This document shows, in pieces, positions 21,318-32,639 of a stretch of DNA of 64,000 nt (position 1 is its first letter; the number at the start of each line of letters is the position of its first letter). Position numbers and translations under genes: made by a program. The DNA comes from Nematopogon swammerdamellus (lineage: Eukaryota; Arthropoda; Insecta; Lepidoptera; Adelidae), in contig OX336345.1 of NCBI GenBank assembly GCA_946902875.1, positions 15,779,395-15,843,394 on the forward strand, given 5' to 3'. The notes under the pieces were generated by a model. The model ran no database searches. It was given only the letters and a program-made list of their open reading frames with translations, and was not told where the DNA came from.

Positions 21318-21907
21318 TGCAGCGTCACCAGTGCGTGTGCGGGGCCCAGGTTGAGGTAGATGGGAGACACGGCCTTAGCTGCGGAAGGAGTGCTGGAAGA
21401 ATACCGCGTCATGCCACTTTGAATGACATTTTAAGACGAGCCTTCAGATCGGTCAACGTGCCATCCATTTTGGAGCCAACTCTGAGCAGGGATGACGGCA
21501 AGCGCCCAGACGGGATGACCTTAGTTCCATGGTCTCAAGGACAGGCTCTCGTCTGGGACGCGACGTGTGTTGACATCCTCGCTAATTCGTACGTGGAGTC
21601 GACAGCGCGTCGTGCTGCGTCCGCTGCTGAGTTGGCTGCCGTGAATAAACATAACAAATACAGGCAAATAAAAATTCAAAATTATATATTTACAGCTTTC
21701 GCAGTTGAAACAATGGGGCCCTGGTGTGCCGAGGCAAAAATTTTAGTGAGAGAATTGGGAGAACTTTTGCGGGAAATTTCAGGAGATAGCCGTGCCGGTT
21801 CCTACCTCACACAAAGAATCGGCCTTGCCATTGTGAGGGGGAACTCGGCCAGTGTCATGGGCACCTTTCCGACAGCGGCAGCAATGGACGAGATTTTTTA
21901 CTTTTAG
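21318..21907 (+). pseudogene. Non-LTR retrotransposon C-terminus with restriction-like endonuclease domain
   Basis: The frame stays open to TAG 21905-21907. It contains a CxC...H...C knuckle (CVCGAQVEVDGRHGLSC) followed by RPDGMTLVPWSQGQALVWDA, the RPD...D signature of the restriction-like endonuclease of R2/R4/NeSL-class LINEs. It ends with a conserved-looking C-terminus (LTQRIGLAIVRGNSASVMGT). Such domains nick target DNA for reverse transcription. No reverse-transcriptase motifs lie upstream, so it is a 5'-truncated copy, though this part has no stop or frameshift. Which RLE clade it belongs to cannot be told by eye. Confidence 0.7.
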
Positions 21908-22115
21908 TTGCTGTCGGCAAGGTGCTCGTGTAGCATCTTCGGGGATTTCCCGTTAAGGTTTTTATATATTTATTTATTATTATTTCATTTATAGTTTTAG
22001 TTTTAGGTAATTTTAATTTAGGTAGTTTTAGTTTTTATGTTGATTGTTTTAAGTTTAGGTAATTTTAATTTAGGTAGTTTTAGTTTATATTTGTAGTTAT
22101 TAATAAAAAAATAAT
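21908..22115 (+). repeat. 3' UTR of the RLE-type LINE
   Basis: An AT-rich tail contains two copies of a unit with TAGGTAATTTTAATTTAGGT and AGTTTTAGTTT, then TTAATAAAAAAATAAT as a probable 3' end. An inverted relative lies at 30283-30345. Confidence 0.6.
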
Positions 22116-22648
22116 ATATGAATTCCTTTCAGATTTTCTAGTGTACCTATTAATAAAAAATGTATTATGGCTACATACAAAGTAAAATTTCGTTCTTTCT
22201 GAGAGATGTTACATCAATATTACTCACCTGATTTGACATATTTAATTTTAATATAGTAGATATGCAAGACTACGATCGATAGATGAAACATATTAGGTTA
22301 GATCGATAGCTTTTTGAAAAGACGATTTGATTAAGTTCGCTGGATGAAAAAAAAGCATCATGAAAATGTGTCTGAATTTACTTGAAAAACATATTGAACG
22401 TAATGTGACCAAAGTAATCTTTTGGAAAAACATTATTTTATTCGTTGATGACAATCTAACCTGTTAATAATGTAGGCAGCTTTTACTTTTTTGTTTCAAT
22501 TCGTAGTTTTGCAACAAAAATATCTGAACTAAATTTTCGCTTACGGTAAAAATTTACATGCGATACGTAGGATATATCGACATATCCAACCCGAAAAGAA
22601 CGGCGTGACGCTATCTCGTGGGGCGTACCGTCACAGAATAGAGAAGAG
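22116..22648. other. AT-rich, unassigned
   Basis: No gene or repeat recognised. Confidence 0.4.
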
Positions 22649-22965
22649 TGTGGGGCCGGTACTGTAAAAGAATAGCCCCACTGCATCACTCCCCGTGTAC
22701 TGTCGTAAAAGGCGGCTAAGGATATAACTACCTTCTATATTACTAGGTGGTAGGGTTTAGCCCTCCCGGGTTGGTACCACCGCACTGAATGAAAGGTCGG
22801 TCGAAACGGCTATGTAAATAGTTTGTGTTTTCCGTCCAGTTCAGTGTAGCCGGTACGACCGAAGGGAAGCACTGACGTGGCACCAAGTTCACCCGGTGTT
22901 ATGGGTTGACATCAAGGATGTTGTAGGTGATGTAAGCCAACCATGTCAGTTTCCATAAAAAAAAA
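22649..22965 (+). mobile_element. Chimeric SINE: family C-like head joined to family A body
   Basis: It begins TGTGGGGCCGGTACTGTAAA and CCCCGTGTACTGTCGTAAAA (the head of family C). It then switches near 22735 to TAGGTGGTAGGGTTTAGCCC and the full family A body, ending TTTCCATAAAAAAAA. A second, independent copy with the same junction lies at 51487-51811, so the fusion is a real family and not a local accident. Confidence 0.8.
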
Positions 22966-23000
22966 CTCGCTTGCACCCGTGGAAATGGCTCCGTGCTTGC

Positions 23001-23234
23001 TTTTTTTTTTTTTTTTTTTTATGGAAACTGACGTTTGGCTACATCACCTACAACATCCGTGATGTCAGCCCATACCACCGGATGAACTTGGTGCCACGTC
23101 AGCGCTTCCCTTCGGTCGTGCCGGCTACACTGAACTGGACGGAAAACACAAACTATTTACATAGCCGTTTCGACCGACCTTTCATTCAGTGCGGTGGTAC
23201 CAACCCGGGCGGGTTAAACCCTACCACCTAGTAA
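23001..23234 (-). mobile_element. Family A SINE, inverted neighbour of 22649-22965
   Basis: A 20-base T run, then ATGGAAACTGACGTTTGGCT through to AACCCTACCACCTAGTAAT. The two SINE tails face each other across about 35 bases, so transcripts crossing both would form a stem of more than 200 bp. Confidence 0.88.
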
Positions 23235-23794
23235 TTGCATTGCTTACCGTATATGGGGCCTTAAGGCCTCTAAAGAGATCTGAAATGTTCTTAACACTAA
23301 TCGTTTCAGTTCCATCACGTTTAATTACAAAATGGAGGTTTGTAGGCGGGTCTGCGGATAAATCGGCAACATCTGGCTTTTGATAATAAAAGACATTGAA
23401 GTCAGGTTGTTCAAGCCTGTTTCCAAAATGATCGAAAACTTATTTTATAAAGAACTGGCACGGTGGCTGTGCCCCAAGAGTCCATCAGACAATCAGTCAC
23501 AGCCAATAACACCACTCCTCGCGAAATCACACTTATCGAGGTGCCATGTCAGCAACAAGGCGTACAAAAGGTTGGCGTGCATTTTATTGACAAGATTCAA
23601 CATTATTATCTCAGTGTTATCATCTCTGGTCCGCCCCGTTCCGTTCTCGCGTCTAAATTAATCTACGTACATATATATTTCCACGTTCCTTAAATAAACA
23701 TTTTCATATTAATAAAACTGACAAAAAAAGCGTTACATCAAACGGTAGGAAATTATATCTCGTTTAAAACCATTCAACTTGAGCAATACTTATA
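23235..23794. other. Non-coding, unassigned
   Basis: Overlapping open frames at 23380-23693 have no family or splice support. No gene is claimed. Confidence 0.3.
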
Positions 23795-23943
23795 CAACTA
23801 GGAGCATCATGGAGTTGGAAGAGGCGGCAACAGCGTGTGTCAGGATTGAAGTCGGGATCGTGGCACGTGGAGATCTGTTGTGTCTGCCTACTCCTTTCGG
23901 AAACAGGCGTGACGTTATGCATATGTATGTAATTATGTATGTA
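23795..23943 (+). pseudogene. LINE C-terminal fragment (family G)
   Basis: It encodes ...ARGDLLCLPTPFGNRRDVM and ends in TATGTA repeats, like 9180-9254. Confidence 0.55.
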
Positions 23944-24780
23944 GCGACCGAACTCTTAATAACAGTAAAACTCCTTAAACCTCCTAAAACAAAACTGAAA
24001 ATATTGTAGTGAAGGTCTTTGCTAAACTGGTAATAACAATTTTCCCAGTGTAGGTACTTACGCACATACGATTCAAAAGTGAAATTAAATAAATGAAAAT
24101 ATACTTTACAGCACCGTAAAAAGTCACAAAAGGTGAACTTAAAACCTAAAGGCATTCTCTGCCAGTTATTTCTGGGATTGTGGGTAAAGTAGATAAGTAG
24201 ATGGGTAGGCGAAATTAAACTAAAAAAGCCTAAAACAATTTATAATATATTTACATATACCTACTTAAAGCGGTATAACATAGGTAAATACGAGTAATTT
24301 GGTATCTAGTGTAATCATGTAAGTAATTGAAGTATTACATCATTACTTTTTAAATAAACTTAATTTTGCTATTATAACTAAATTACAAAAAACTTATAAA
24401 TAAAAGATTTCCTCTATAGGGGCCCCAAACACATTGTCCCAAGGACGGATGCAGCATTCCCCATCTGAATGGCGATAGAAACACGCTGACGGAAAAATGC
24501 TGCAGCTCGCCGGTCACCTGAACATTCTATTAACTTCTATTAACATTCTATTATCTAGTTACTTGGAGACAAGCCGAAATGACTATTGTGCAGGTGGTCT
24601 TAGATCACGTAACATCACCCCACAACGTTCCCAAGCCCACAATCTACTAGAAGACGCCGCCGCAATCTACTACTGCCCATAAAAACAAATACCTGCAAAC
24701 GCCACTATTACACATTACATAAATTGTATTTGTTACCAATATTTGGTGGGCACGCACACCATTTGTAGGCCAGAAGATGC
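23944..24780. other. Non-coding, unassigned
   Basis: AT-rich, with a slightly GC-richer stretch at 24420-24680 whose forward frame (24497-24682) is not recognised. No gene is claimed. Confidence 0.3.
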
Positions 24781-24880
24781 TTTTTTTTTAAAGAAACCTG
24801 ACATAACGGTCATCAACATCGTCTAACACACCCGTGATGTCAGCCTCTTAAATCTCGTTCCTATCGGAACTAGTTGCCAT
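24781..24880 (-). mobile_element. Family A SINE, 3' part, split by a LINE
   Basis: Diverged inverted 3' end (GAAACCTGACATAACGGTC ... CCGTGATGTCAGCC ... AACTAGTTGCCAT). It continues at 25246-25344 after the LINE insertion. Confidence 0.6.
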
Positions 24881-25245
24881 ATTTTTTTTTTATTATTGAT
24901 AGCGCGACATATGGCGCCGAGCCACCCATAAGGTGTCTAACGACGCCCATGGACATTCGGTCGCATGCGGGGGTTGCGAATGCCATGCCGGCCTGACAGG
25001 TGCCCATTCACGCCCCTCTAGAAGGATCCGAGACTGTACTTCGGGGGGAATATATGAGCAGGGAGAGCGTTCCAGAGTTTACGGGTTCTGTAGAGGAAAG
25101 ATCTGCAGAATCGATTGATACGCATCCGCGGTAAGTCCAGCGTGTAGGGATGCAATCCCTGCCCAGTGCGTGTGGTGCGGAGTTGGAAAGGGGACGGCGG
25201 GATCGCGTTAAACAGCTCCTCCGAGCACTCCCCATGGAATAATGG
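24881..25245 (-). mobile_element. LINE family B, 3' half, inserted in a SINE
   Basis: The reverse strand encodes RTTRTGQGLHPYTLDLPRMR then FCRSFLYRTRKLWNALPAHI, the closing motif of Jockey/CR1-like polymerase ORFs, with one in-frame TAG. The 3' UTR GGGCGTCGTTAGACACC...TGTCGCGCTATC and an A-rich tail follow. The interrupted SINE has TGCCAT on both sides of the insert (ending at 24880 and resuming at about 25247), a likely target-site duplication. Confidence 0.75.
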
Positions 25246-25344
25246 TATGCCATGCCAGTGATTACCTTTGATCGTATCGGCTACTGAACTGTCCAGAAGA
25301 CACGAACTATTTTAGTACATAGCCGTTTCATTCCGTGCGGTGCT
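25246..25344 (-). mobile_element. Family A SINE, 5' part, split by a LINE
   Basis: TGCCATGCCAGTGATTACCT ... ACTGTCCAGAAGACACGAAC ... ATAGCCGTTTCATTCCGTGC continues the SINE interrupted at 24880. Confidence 0.65.
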
Positions 25345-25600
25345 GTCAGTCAGTCAGTCAATCAGTCAGACAGCGTGTATGCGTCCACTACTGTACACAC
25401 GCCTCTCCAATGTTCCTCCAGTATTCAGCGGTACGGAACCACTACGATGTCGTCGTCCCGTCCGGCGGGTGGTCTTCCCACACTCCGTTTTCCTGTCCAC
25501 GGCTGCCAGCGTAGGACACGCAGTCCTGGATTTCCAATTAGGCCGTATCGGCTGCGGTCTAGGGGCGGCAGACTTCAGGGGGCGGCAGATTTTCAAAGGC
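25345..25600 (-). pseudogene. RTE-like LINE C-terminal remnant with (CAGT)n end
   Basis: Reverse-strand overlapping frames read ERRVYSSGRIHAV and, in the neighbouring frame, WRNIGEACVQ*WTH. These are the alternating readings of the conserved LINE ending also seen at 4405 and 26096. The element ends in CAGT/TGAC repeats. Confidence 0.5.
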
Positions 25601-26095
25601 GCTATAGAATATTAAAAGTAACACTTGCGCTTTGGTATAGTGTAAGCCGTCAAGCTCTTGCGCGATTTATGGACGCAATACTCTAGCAAGTCACTTGTGG
25701 ATAGAGTTTTCGATCTATTAAATGCTAAATATCATTCGGATAAAGGTTTTAAGTCCCCATTGCGACTTAGTAATACTCCTATTCTATGCTATTCATGTTT
25801 TGCGCGGGCGGCGAAAGTCAAGTGGCCTATACTTAAAAACAGTACAAGTCCGGCACTGAGGACACGGTTAACCCAACGGTAATCGTCTCTTCGGGTGACT
25901 AGCAACCCGGTGTCCAATATAGTCTACTTTGGTGCGTCGGCGGTGCGGAGGCATAGTTTTACTTGAGTAAGCAATTGTGACAGAAATATACATTATACTT
26001 GTAATTTTGTCTTTCTGAACTTTTCTTCCTTCCGGCCTTCAGCGGTACGGAGCAACTGATTTCAAACCGGGCAGGTGATCTTCCAGATACTCCGT
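25601..26095. other. Unassigned, one open forward frame
   Basis: A frame at 25658-25882 (contains LVDRVFDLLNAKYHS) reads plausibly but has no recognised homology or splice signals. The sequence after it is slightly GC-rich. No gene is claimed. Confidence 0.25.
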
Positions 26096-26190
26096 TCCCT
26101 GTCCACTGCCGCATGAAGGCCGAGAGGACTGGAGAATAGGAAGAAGGAGAGGCATATATCCAGCAGTGGACGCATATACGCTGACTGCAA
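26096..26190 (+). pseudogene. RTE-like LINE C-terminal remnant
   Basis: GAGAGGACTGGAGAATAGG ... CATATATCCAGCAGTGGACG CATATACGCTGACTG encodes the ...RHISSSGRIYAD ending typical of moth LINEs. Confidence 0.5.
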
Positions 26191-26646
26191 TTTTCTTCCA
26201 CCTCCTTGACAAGTCGGTGCCCTCTCCAGGTATGTATTTCTATGCCCGCTACCTGAAACCGCCCATCAGACGGAACGTTGCGTTGGCAATTCCAGCTAAT
26301 AGGTCCTTCTTCACAGCCGTGCCTAATGTGAACTATAGCTTGAATTTCTGAGTTTAGATTACGTTGGATAGTTGAAATGTAGTTTTAGAGCAAACCTTGC
26401 GGCCATTATTTTTATTTAACATTTTCGGGTTAAATTATGTGACGTTAATTAAATGCCTTTTTCTTGTATCGTGACGATTTTCTTCATATTTATCACGCGA
26501 AAAAGTTACGAGCGAAATTTATAAACAATATTTTATTTGTTTTTGTTTTGTTTCGGTACTTACGAGTACCTATCTTGTACTATACGAGTCATACATAGAT
26601 TTCCTTATTATTTTTACCTTAAATACTGTTTTAGCCTTAATGCTCC

Positions 26647-26815
26647 ATGTGGGGTCGGTAGTACCGATACTTTACGCGGTACTTTATAAAATAAAAGCTA
26701 AACTGCATCTCTCCCCTTGCATGTCGCAAAAGGCGACTTAATAGATGAGGACGAGATGCCGTACTAAAGGGCGACAGGATAGCCACCTCTCACCTCGGCA
26801 CACGGCACTTGTCTC
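26647..26815 (+). mobile_element. Family C retroposon, diverged 5' half
   Basis: ATGTGGGGTCGGTAGTACC, CTCCCCTTGCATGTCGCAAA, AAGGGCGACAGGATAGCCAC and CTCACCTCGGC follow 9671-10011 in order, with an internal insertion near 26665. Confidence 0.65.
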
Positions 26816-27665
26816 ATGCGCAAGCGGCCAAACAAACCATACTTATTCCACCATTATTCTCAGACTCCATGGCGGCGATTTTCTATACCGCTCCAGTTAT
26901 CTGGAGATGCCCTCAATGCTTACGATTGTGAGTTTCAAGCGATTTCGTCACGGCCTCTTCTGCCAGCACTACTCAATGCCCGCCGACACCTAATATAAGT
27001 TAGAATAACTCACGAGGATCTCTCTCGATCAATGAATTGACATTCTTGCGAGTATGAATGAAGTGAGACAACAATGACAGATTCGTCGCGACTTTGTAGT
27101 ATAGTTAGAAGGAATAGTGTCTCGAGTCGTATTGTAGAGTGCGAATCCTCTTTATATGCGTGACAAAGAAGAGTGTTGCCATTATGTCTGGTAGCTGGAG
27201 GATCTTGTACTTGCCATTGACAAGCGGAGGTATTTGTCGGCTTACGTAATGATGTATCGGCTCGGCTTTGGTTTCATAGAAGCGGTTATGTTGGCATTCA
27301 ACAGGTTAATGAAACGCCAGAACTAAATACTAGGCCAACAGTACAATAGATCACATATCTTTGGTTATCCTATTACTAAGCAGCTAAACTTGTATATATA
27401 TGTAAGCTAAACTTGTACATATATATGTATATATGTGTATATAAATAATTGCTATCTCGGAAACGGCTTTAAGGATTTGAATGAAATTTTGTATTTAGAT
27501 AATATAATTTTTTTTAAGTTGGAAAAAGGTGTAGACGCCGAGCGAAGCTCGGTCGCCCAGGTACTTTATTATTTTTAATACAGGTATTTAATGATTGATG
27601 GTTATTTATGCAAGACAAAAGCTGATCGATTTATCGCAATGAAACCCAGATTTTATTAAATATTA
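26816..27665. other. Non-coding, one repeat fragment
   Basis: 27476-27565 (CTCGGAAACGGCTTTAAGGA ... GAGCGAAGCTCGGTCGCCCA) is a moth repeat fragment. The rest is unassigned. Confidence 0.4.
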
Positions 27666-27868
27666 TTTATGGAAACTGACACGTTTGGCTACATCACCTA
27701 CACCTACCTACTGGGCTGACAACACATATTTTGTGTTGTCAGCCCATAACACTTTGGTGAACTAGGTGCCAGCCATGTCAGTGCTTCCCTTCGGTCGTGC
27801 CGGGTACACTGAACTAGACGGAAAATACGAACTATTTAGATAGCCTTTTCAACCGACCTTTCATTCAG
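27666..27868 (-). mobile_element. Family A SINE with internal duplication
   Basis: Inverted copy from TTTATGGAAACTGACACG to CCGACCTTTCATTCAG. Around 27715-27755, GGGCTGACAACACA and TGTGTTGTCAGCCC form a small inverted duplication of the GTCAGCCC block. Confidence 0.78.
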
Positions 27869-28417
27869 ATATTTCCAATCCCATGTTAACCTCCCTCTCT
27901 TTTCCATACTTAGATAATTCAAATCTATTTATCAAAATAGGCTTCAAAAAAGCTGAGGTTTTATGCTTTAGGAAAGGGTCGCCAAAATAATGAACAACAT
28001 CGGAAACTGACCTTTTAATGGCGATATCTCGAAAATTACTAGTTTTTTAAAAACTAAATTTAAACAGTTTAAAAACGTACCATTTACCTTTTAATAAATT
28101 GAATATTATTTCCTTCAGCACTACAACACAAAACATACTCGTCGACAATCGGTCACAAAGGAATGACTTTCATACTGCTTTCATATAAAGTTTGCTATAG
28201 TCATTCACCTGGCTCATTCATTGTCGCCCTTTTCACTATACATTCAGTATCACGGCGGCGAGTGAAGTGACGGGATCTATAGGCGCACGGCCCGCTGCAC
28301 CGCCCACACTAGGATTGATTGCATAAGTGTTGCATTTAGTCGGTTGGACGCTTTCGGCTTCTTGGCTAGGCTTCTGCGTTCACTGGCTTGCCAGGTGAAA
28401 TAACTACTGGGGAAGTT

Positions 28418-28523
28418 CTTTTTTTTTAAGGATACTGACACGGTTTGCTACATTACCTACAACATCCGTGATGTTAGCCCATAACACCTTGATGAAATAG
28501 GTGCCATGTCAGTGCTTGCCTTT
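28418..28523 (-). mobile_element. Family A SINE, 3' fragment
   Basis: T run then GATACTGACACGGTTTGCTA ... CATGTCAGTGCTTG. Confidence 0.75.
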
Positions 28524-29302
28524 GTTAGTTTATGACAATAGCGTTACGGAATAGCTCGCGTGAAAGGGGAGAGAATGATCGACGCGATTGAACAAAAAAA
28601 TTTAGTCTTTGATTGGCCTGTATATTCTTAGAAAAGTGTTTTGTCAAATTGTGTTATGTTCATAGGCCGTTGATTACCAGAATACGAATTACATTAATAC
28701 TATCTGAGAACAAAGCGGAACTGGAAAATAAAAAATAAAAACGATTACCTGAATAAAATAAAATTGACTAGCACGGCGTTTGTGCCCAAGTGTCTAGTCA
28801 GACACAGCCAATAACACCACACCCTCGGCGTGACAAAAATTTTTTGACACGCTTTTTGAAGACCTCCCTGAAAGAAAATATTAGGGAACACGCTCATAGA
28901 AAGAACAGGCAAGTTAAGCAGATCTCGACCAAAGGTCGAAATAGAAGTAATAATTAATTTAATTATAATATAATTAATGCAATAATTTATTATATAAAAT
29001 AATATTATTAATAAAATAACTTTATTTATTTAGTTTTACTGACTGTGGCCAGTTGTATTTTATTTTACTGTTTTAATAAAGTGATATTTATGTTTTATTT
29101 GAAATGAATTTTTTATATTGATATTAATAATTTAATTTAATTAAATTAAATTTAATTTATATCTAATAAATAATTGTTTTTAAATATATTAGAAATAAAA
29201 TAAAAAAAAATAATTAATTATAATTGTATGTATTACAATTTTATGATTTCAAGGACTAATTCATAATTTATTTAATAAATAATGTTTAAATTGGTTATAC
29301 AT
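28524..29302. other. Very AT-rich, non-coding
   Basis: 28940-29290 is dominated by A and T with short palindromes (for example AATTTAATTAAATT near 29130). No gene. Confidence 0.45.
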
Positions 29303-29400
29303 ACATAGCGTCACGCCTGTTTCTCAGTGGGGTAGAAACAACGGATCTCCACGTACCACGATCCTGGCACACCTCTGCCGCCTCCTCCGCTTTCATAATG
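29303..29400 (-). pseudogene. LINE C-terminal fragment (family G)
   Basis: Inverse of the 9180-9254 block: TATG-type end, GCGTCACGCC, ACGGATCTCCACGTACCACG. Confidence 0.55.
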
Positions 29401-29547
29401 TTCTTCATTAAAATTGTTGTTTCTCCTTCTTTGTATTATCTTTAAATATTTTATTAGATGTGTAGGAGCCAATTTATATACTTGAACGAAACGATCTTTA
29501 CTTAAAAGAAACGATCAATCAAAACGGGGTTGAAGGCCTATTTAGAT

Positions 29548-29600
29548 TTTTCGCTGAGTATCAGCATATTCTTACTATACTAGTAAGTACTCAGCGAAAA
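29548..29600. repeat. Hairpin with 13-bp outer and 7-bp inner stems
   Basis: TTTTCGCTGAGTA (29548-29560) pairs perfectly with 29588-29600. Inside, CTTACTA (29571-29577) pairs with TAGTAAG (29581-29587). The 10-base TCAGCATATT is left as a one-sided bulge. Confidence 0.7.
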
Positions 29601-31026
29601 CCACCCTTATTAGCTTATGTACTTAATTCGAAATAAAGTGCAGTTCGTCGCCGATTTTCAAGCAATCAACCTAATTAATACCTTGAAAACTCAAAATGGC
29701 GGGCAGCGTGTTGGAAGTTATTCAGCTGTACGTACACAGATACTAACAAAACCTAATGCTTGACACCAAAGATGACAAATTCGCTCAAATGATCCTCGGT
29801 AGAGCGGAGCGGCACAATAAGGGCACTCGGTGCCAATGTAGGCACAAACACGACATCAATGGCACAAAATGCGGACATACAGGGACCGTGTAGAGCCGGC
29901 GGCGGCGGCGGCGGCTTGTTGACATATTGTCGTTTTATTGTACCTTTTACGATCCAATGTCACCGATATTGTAGGAGTTAAGGTCTCGCGAACGTGCGCG
30001 ATATTACAAGAAAAGGAAGAAGCCGAGAATTCCGCATTTCGATCGTGAATGTGCCTTTAAATGTAGTAAATATAAATATACTATTAATATATTATGAAAT
30101 ACTCGAAAATATAAAGTCTAATAATAAGAACAACGCCGACGCACCACGTCGGCGGAAATGACAGTAAAGATATTATTTTATGAAATTAAATTTATTTCAT
30201 TGATAAAATATATTATTTACTTATATTATTTAATAAAAAAATACATATTTTTTTATGATAATTATAAACAATTAACTCGACTGTAATTAAATTAAAATAG
30301 AAACTAAAACTACCTATCAAATTAAAATTACCTAAACTAAAACAAAATAAACAAACTTTAAAAATAATTAGCCACACGACACGATGTCGTTCGTTGATAA
30401 AATATTTACTAAGATATATTTACAGTTAGAAAATGTTGAATTTTCTCTGTAATGTAGAGAACTGGCAGTTATCCCACCGGGGTTAAGGCACCTGGATATT
30501 ATGTGAGAGGAATCTTCCATCAAAGGTTGGATCCCGAATAATATGCGTGCATAATATAATACTGATCTTAAAAGTTACCTTCAAAAACATTAGAAGTTCT
30601 CGGTTCCTGCTTCGATTTGTAATGCTCGTACTATACTACGAGTAGCAGCAAGAATAAAACCGGGAACTCCCCACTCCTGTTATAACTTGGCGGTTAGTAT
30701 AATATCTTAATTATTATTTTTGAACATTTCAGAGAGATGGTACTATATTAATTAATACACTTTATAATTTATTGTGTTTCAAAAAAATATAAATAAAAAA
30801 CAGTACCCTACGCAGTCGGGTAAAATAGGGTCATCTTACAATAAATACCTTCAATGTTCGCACGACTGCATTATATTTATTAAATTCACGCCGAACTAGC
30901 GCATGTAATAAACTCATATTAGTATAGCAAACGTAAATATTTGAAAAATCACAACAACAAAAACATTATTAATACCGAACAATGACTAATATTCCTCCAC
31001 CATTATAGTAATAGTGGATAATAATC
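29601..31026. other. Non-coding, AT-rich with a CGG run
   Basis: CGG repeats at about 29897-29915. 30283-30345 is an inverted piece of the LINE 3' UTR at 21908. The remainder is unassigned. Confidence 0.4.
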
Positions 31027-31098
31027 CATCGCCCCGGGAATCGAACCGTGGGCCGTAATTAAAAGATGTCAGCGGCACGTGGCTATCTTTAAACTATC
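31027..31098 (-). repeat. tRNA-derived SINE head or tRNA pseudogene
   Basis: The reverse strand contains a perfect B-box-type GGTTCGATTCCCG (31047-31035) and, about 40 bases earlier, an A-box-like TAGTTTAAAGATAG. CACGTGCCGCTGACATC lies between. The ends do not form an acceptor stem, so it is not a functional tRNA gene. Confidence 0.5.
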
Positions 31099-32639
31099 AT
31101 AATTTGCTCTCGTGGGCCACGTGCTTACAATATGTTTGTTTCGACATCTCTAATCCATTTACTGATGCCACGACCGTGCAGGATTTGGGCCTAAGGCACT
31201 TCAGTCTATGGAAATCGAAGTATTGCCCAAGAGGAAATCAAGAATGTAAGGTTAGGTACTCGTGGGGGTATATAATTTTTTTGGTTGCTCTGTTTTTTAA
31301 TAAGGGCCTATTTTCAAATCCACGTTGGCTTAACTAATACGTGTAACGCGTCCGAAAATTTGAGTAAATGTTGTTTTTTGGGGTTCCGTAGCCAGCGGCG
31401 CTGACTCTGGCCTTGTAAAATCGATCAGGATCTGTCTGTTGCCGCCTGTAGCTCCTAATCTAAGCCGTTTGAGCGATCTTCTATAGGTTCGGGAGAGGCA
31501 ACAACATTTATTTGGTCATCTATGTCAGGGGTCCTCAACTATAATTAATATGACCCGCAAAAATAAAGTTGCAAATTAAACAAACATTCTAATAGGTCGA
31601 GTTGCATATCGGTGAAAAGGTCTTACGAATCCCTAACATTTCAAGTAAATAGTGCATTATTGAGAATGCATAACGATATTCTAATAATTATGATCGAGAG
31701 CATATTATAACGAGATTAAGTAGAATACACTTACCAGAAACACATACTTACAAATATTAATTACATTATATTATGCAGAATAAAATTATCCTAAAGATGT
31801 ACATTCATGATCGTTCGTTGCTTACACTTATTTTGAATAAAAAAATAAAATTATGATAAAATTATTCTTCAGTTTTCAAGCGTTATTCTTCGGTAGAAAA
31901 TAAGCCAGCGCCGTCTTCTAGCCCCACCCATCTGTTTATTTTTCTACGTGTGCTCCGGATTCTCGTTCAAACTGCCCTTATGATGGAGATCTGTGTCTTT
32001 GTTTTCAACCATCCCACGATGTGTGAGTAAGGCTTCTGCCACTTGTCGGCTAGTTTAGTTGCTGTTCGTTTTATTCAAGTATTGTATTTAATACCAATGG
32101 CACCATCGCAAGCTATTACCGAAGGCGTGAACGATGCTCGGAAGTCTTAGGCGGCCCGGTATAGACATGAAATCTAAACATGAAACCACCTAAATAAACA
32201 CCAATAAAACTTTGTACCAGTGAGAATGAAAAACAAACTGGCGTAAACTATCTATGAACTATTCCAACACTGTTGTTATTCGATTTGTTTACATCCCTTT
32301 CAGGCTTAGACAATTTCTTTCAGGTTCTCAGAACAATATTAGATACATTTGTAGAAGTAATGCGATTTACATATTGTTATTTTGTGAGATTGTGTTAGGT
32401 TACATACGAAGCTTACATGTACCTATGTACATACATACGCAGGTAGGTAACTATAAGTAGATAAGCTCTCTAAAATAGTTTTCTCTTTTATTTGCAAGGG
32501 ATGATGTAGGGGCTGGACGGCTGAAATGATCCATTCGTTGTCATCTTATAAGCCTACGCAGCCGGATCTACATGTGGGCAAACACCGCAGAATAACGGAA
32601 ACACGCCGCATGTAAAACTGTCCGTTCGTAAAAAAACCT
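31099..32639. other. Non-coding with repeat fragments
   Basis: 31378-31500 is a fragment of the GGGTTCCGTAGCC moth repeat. At about 31528 CAGGGGTCCTCAACTATAA resembles a hAT terminus without a partner. No gene is supported. Confidence 0.35.

Noticed and set aside
31027..31098. Functional tRNA gene
   Set aside because: Good B box but no acceptor-stem pairing and a poor A box; more likely a SINE head or pseudogene.
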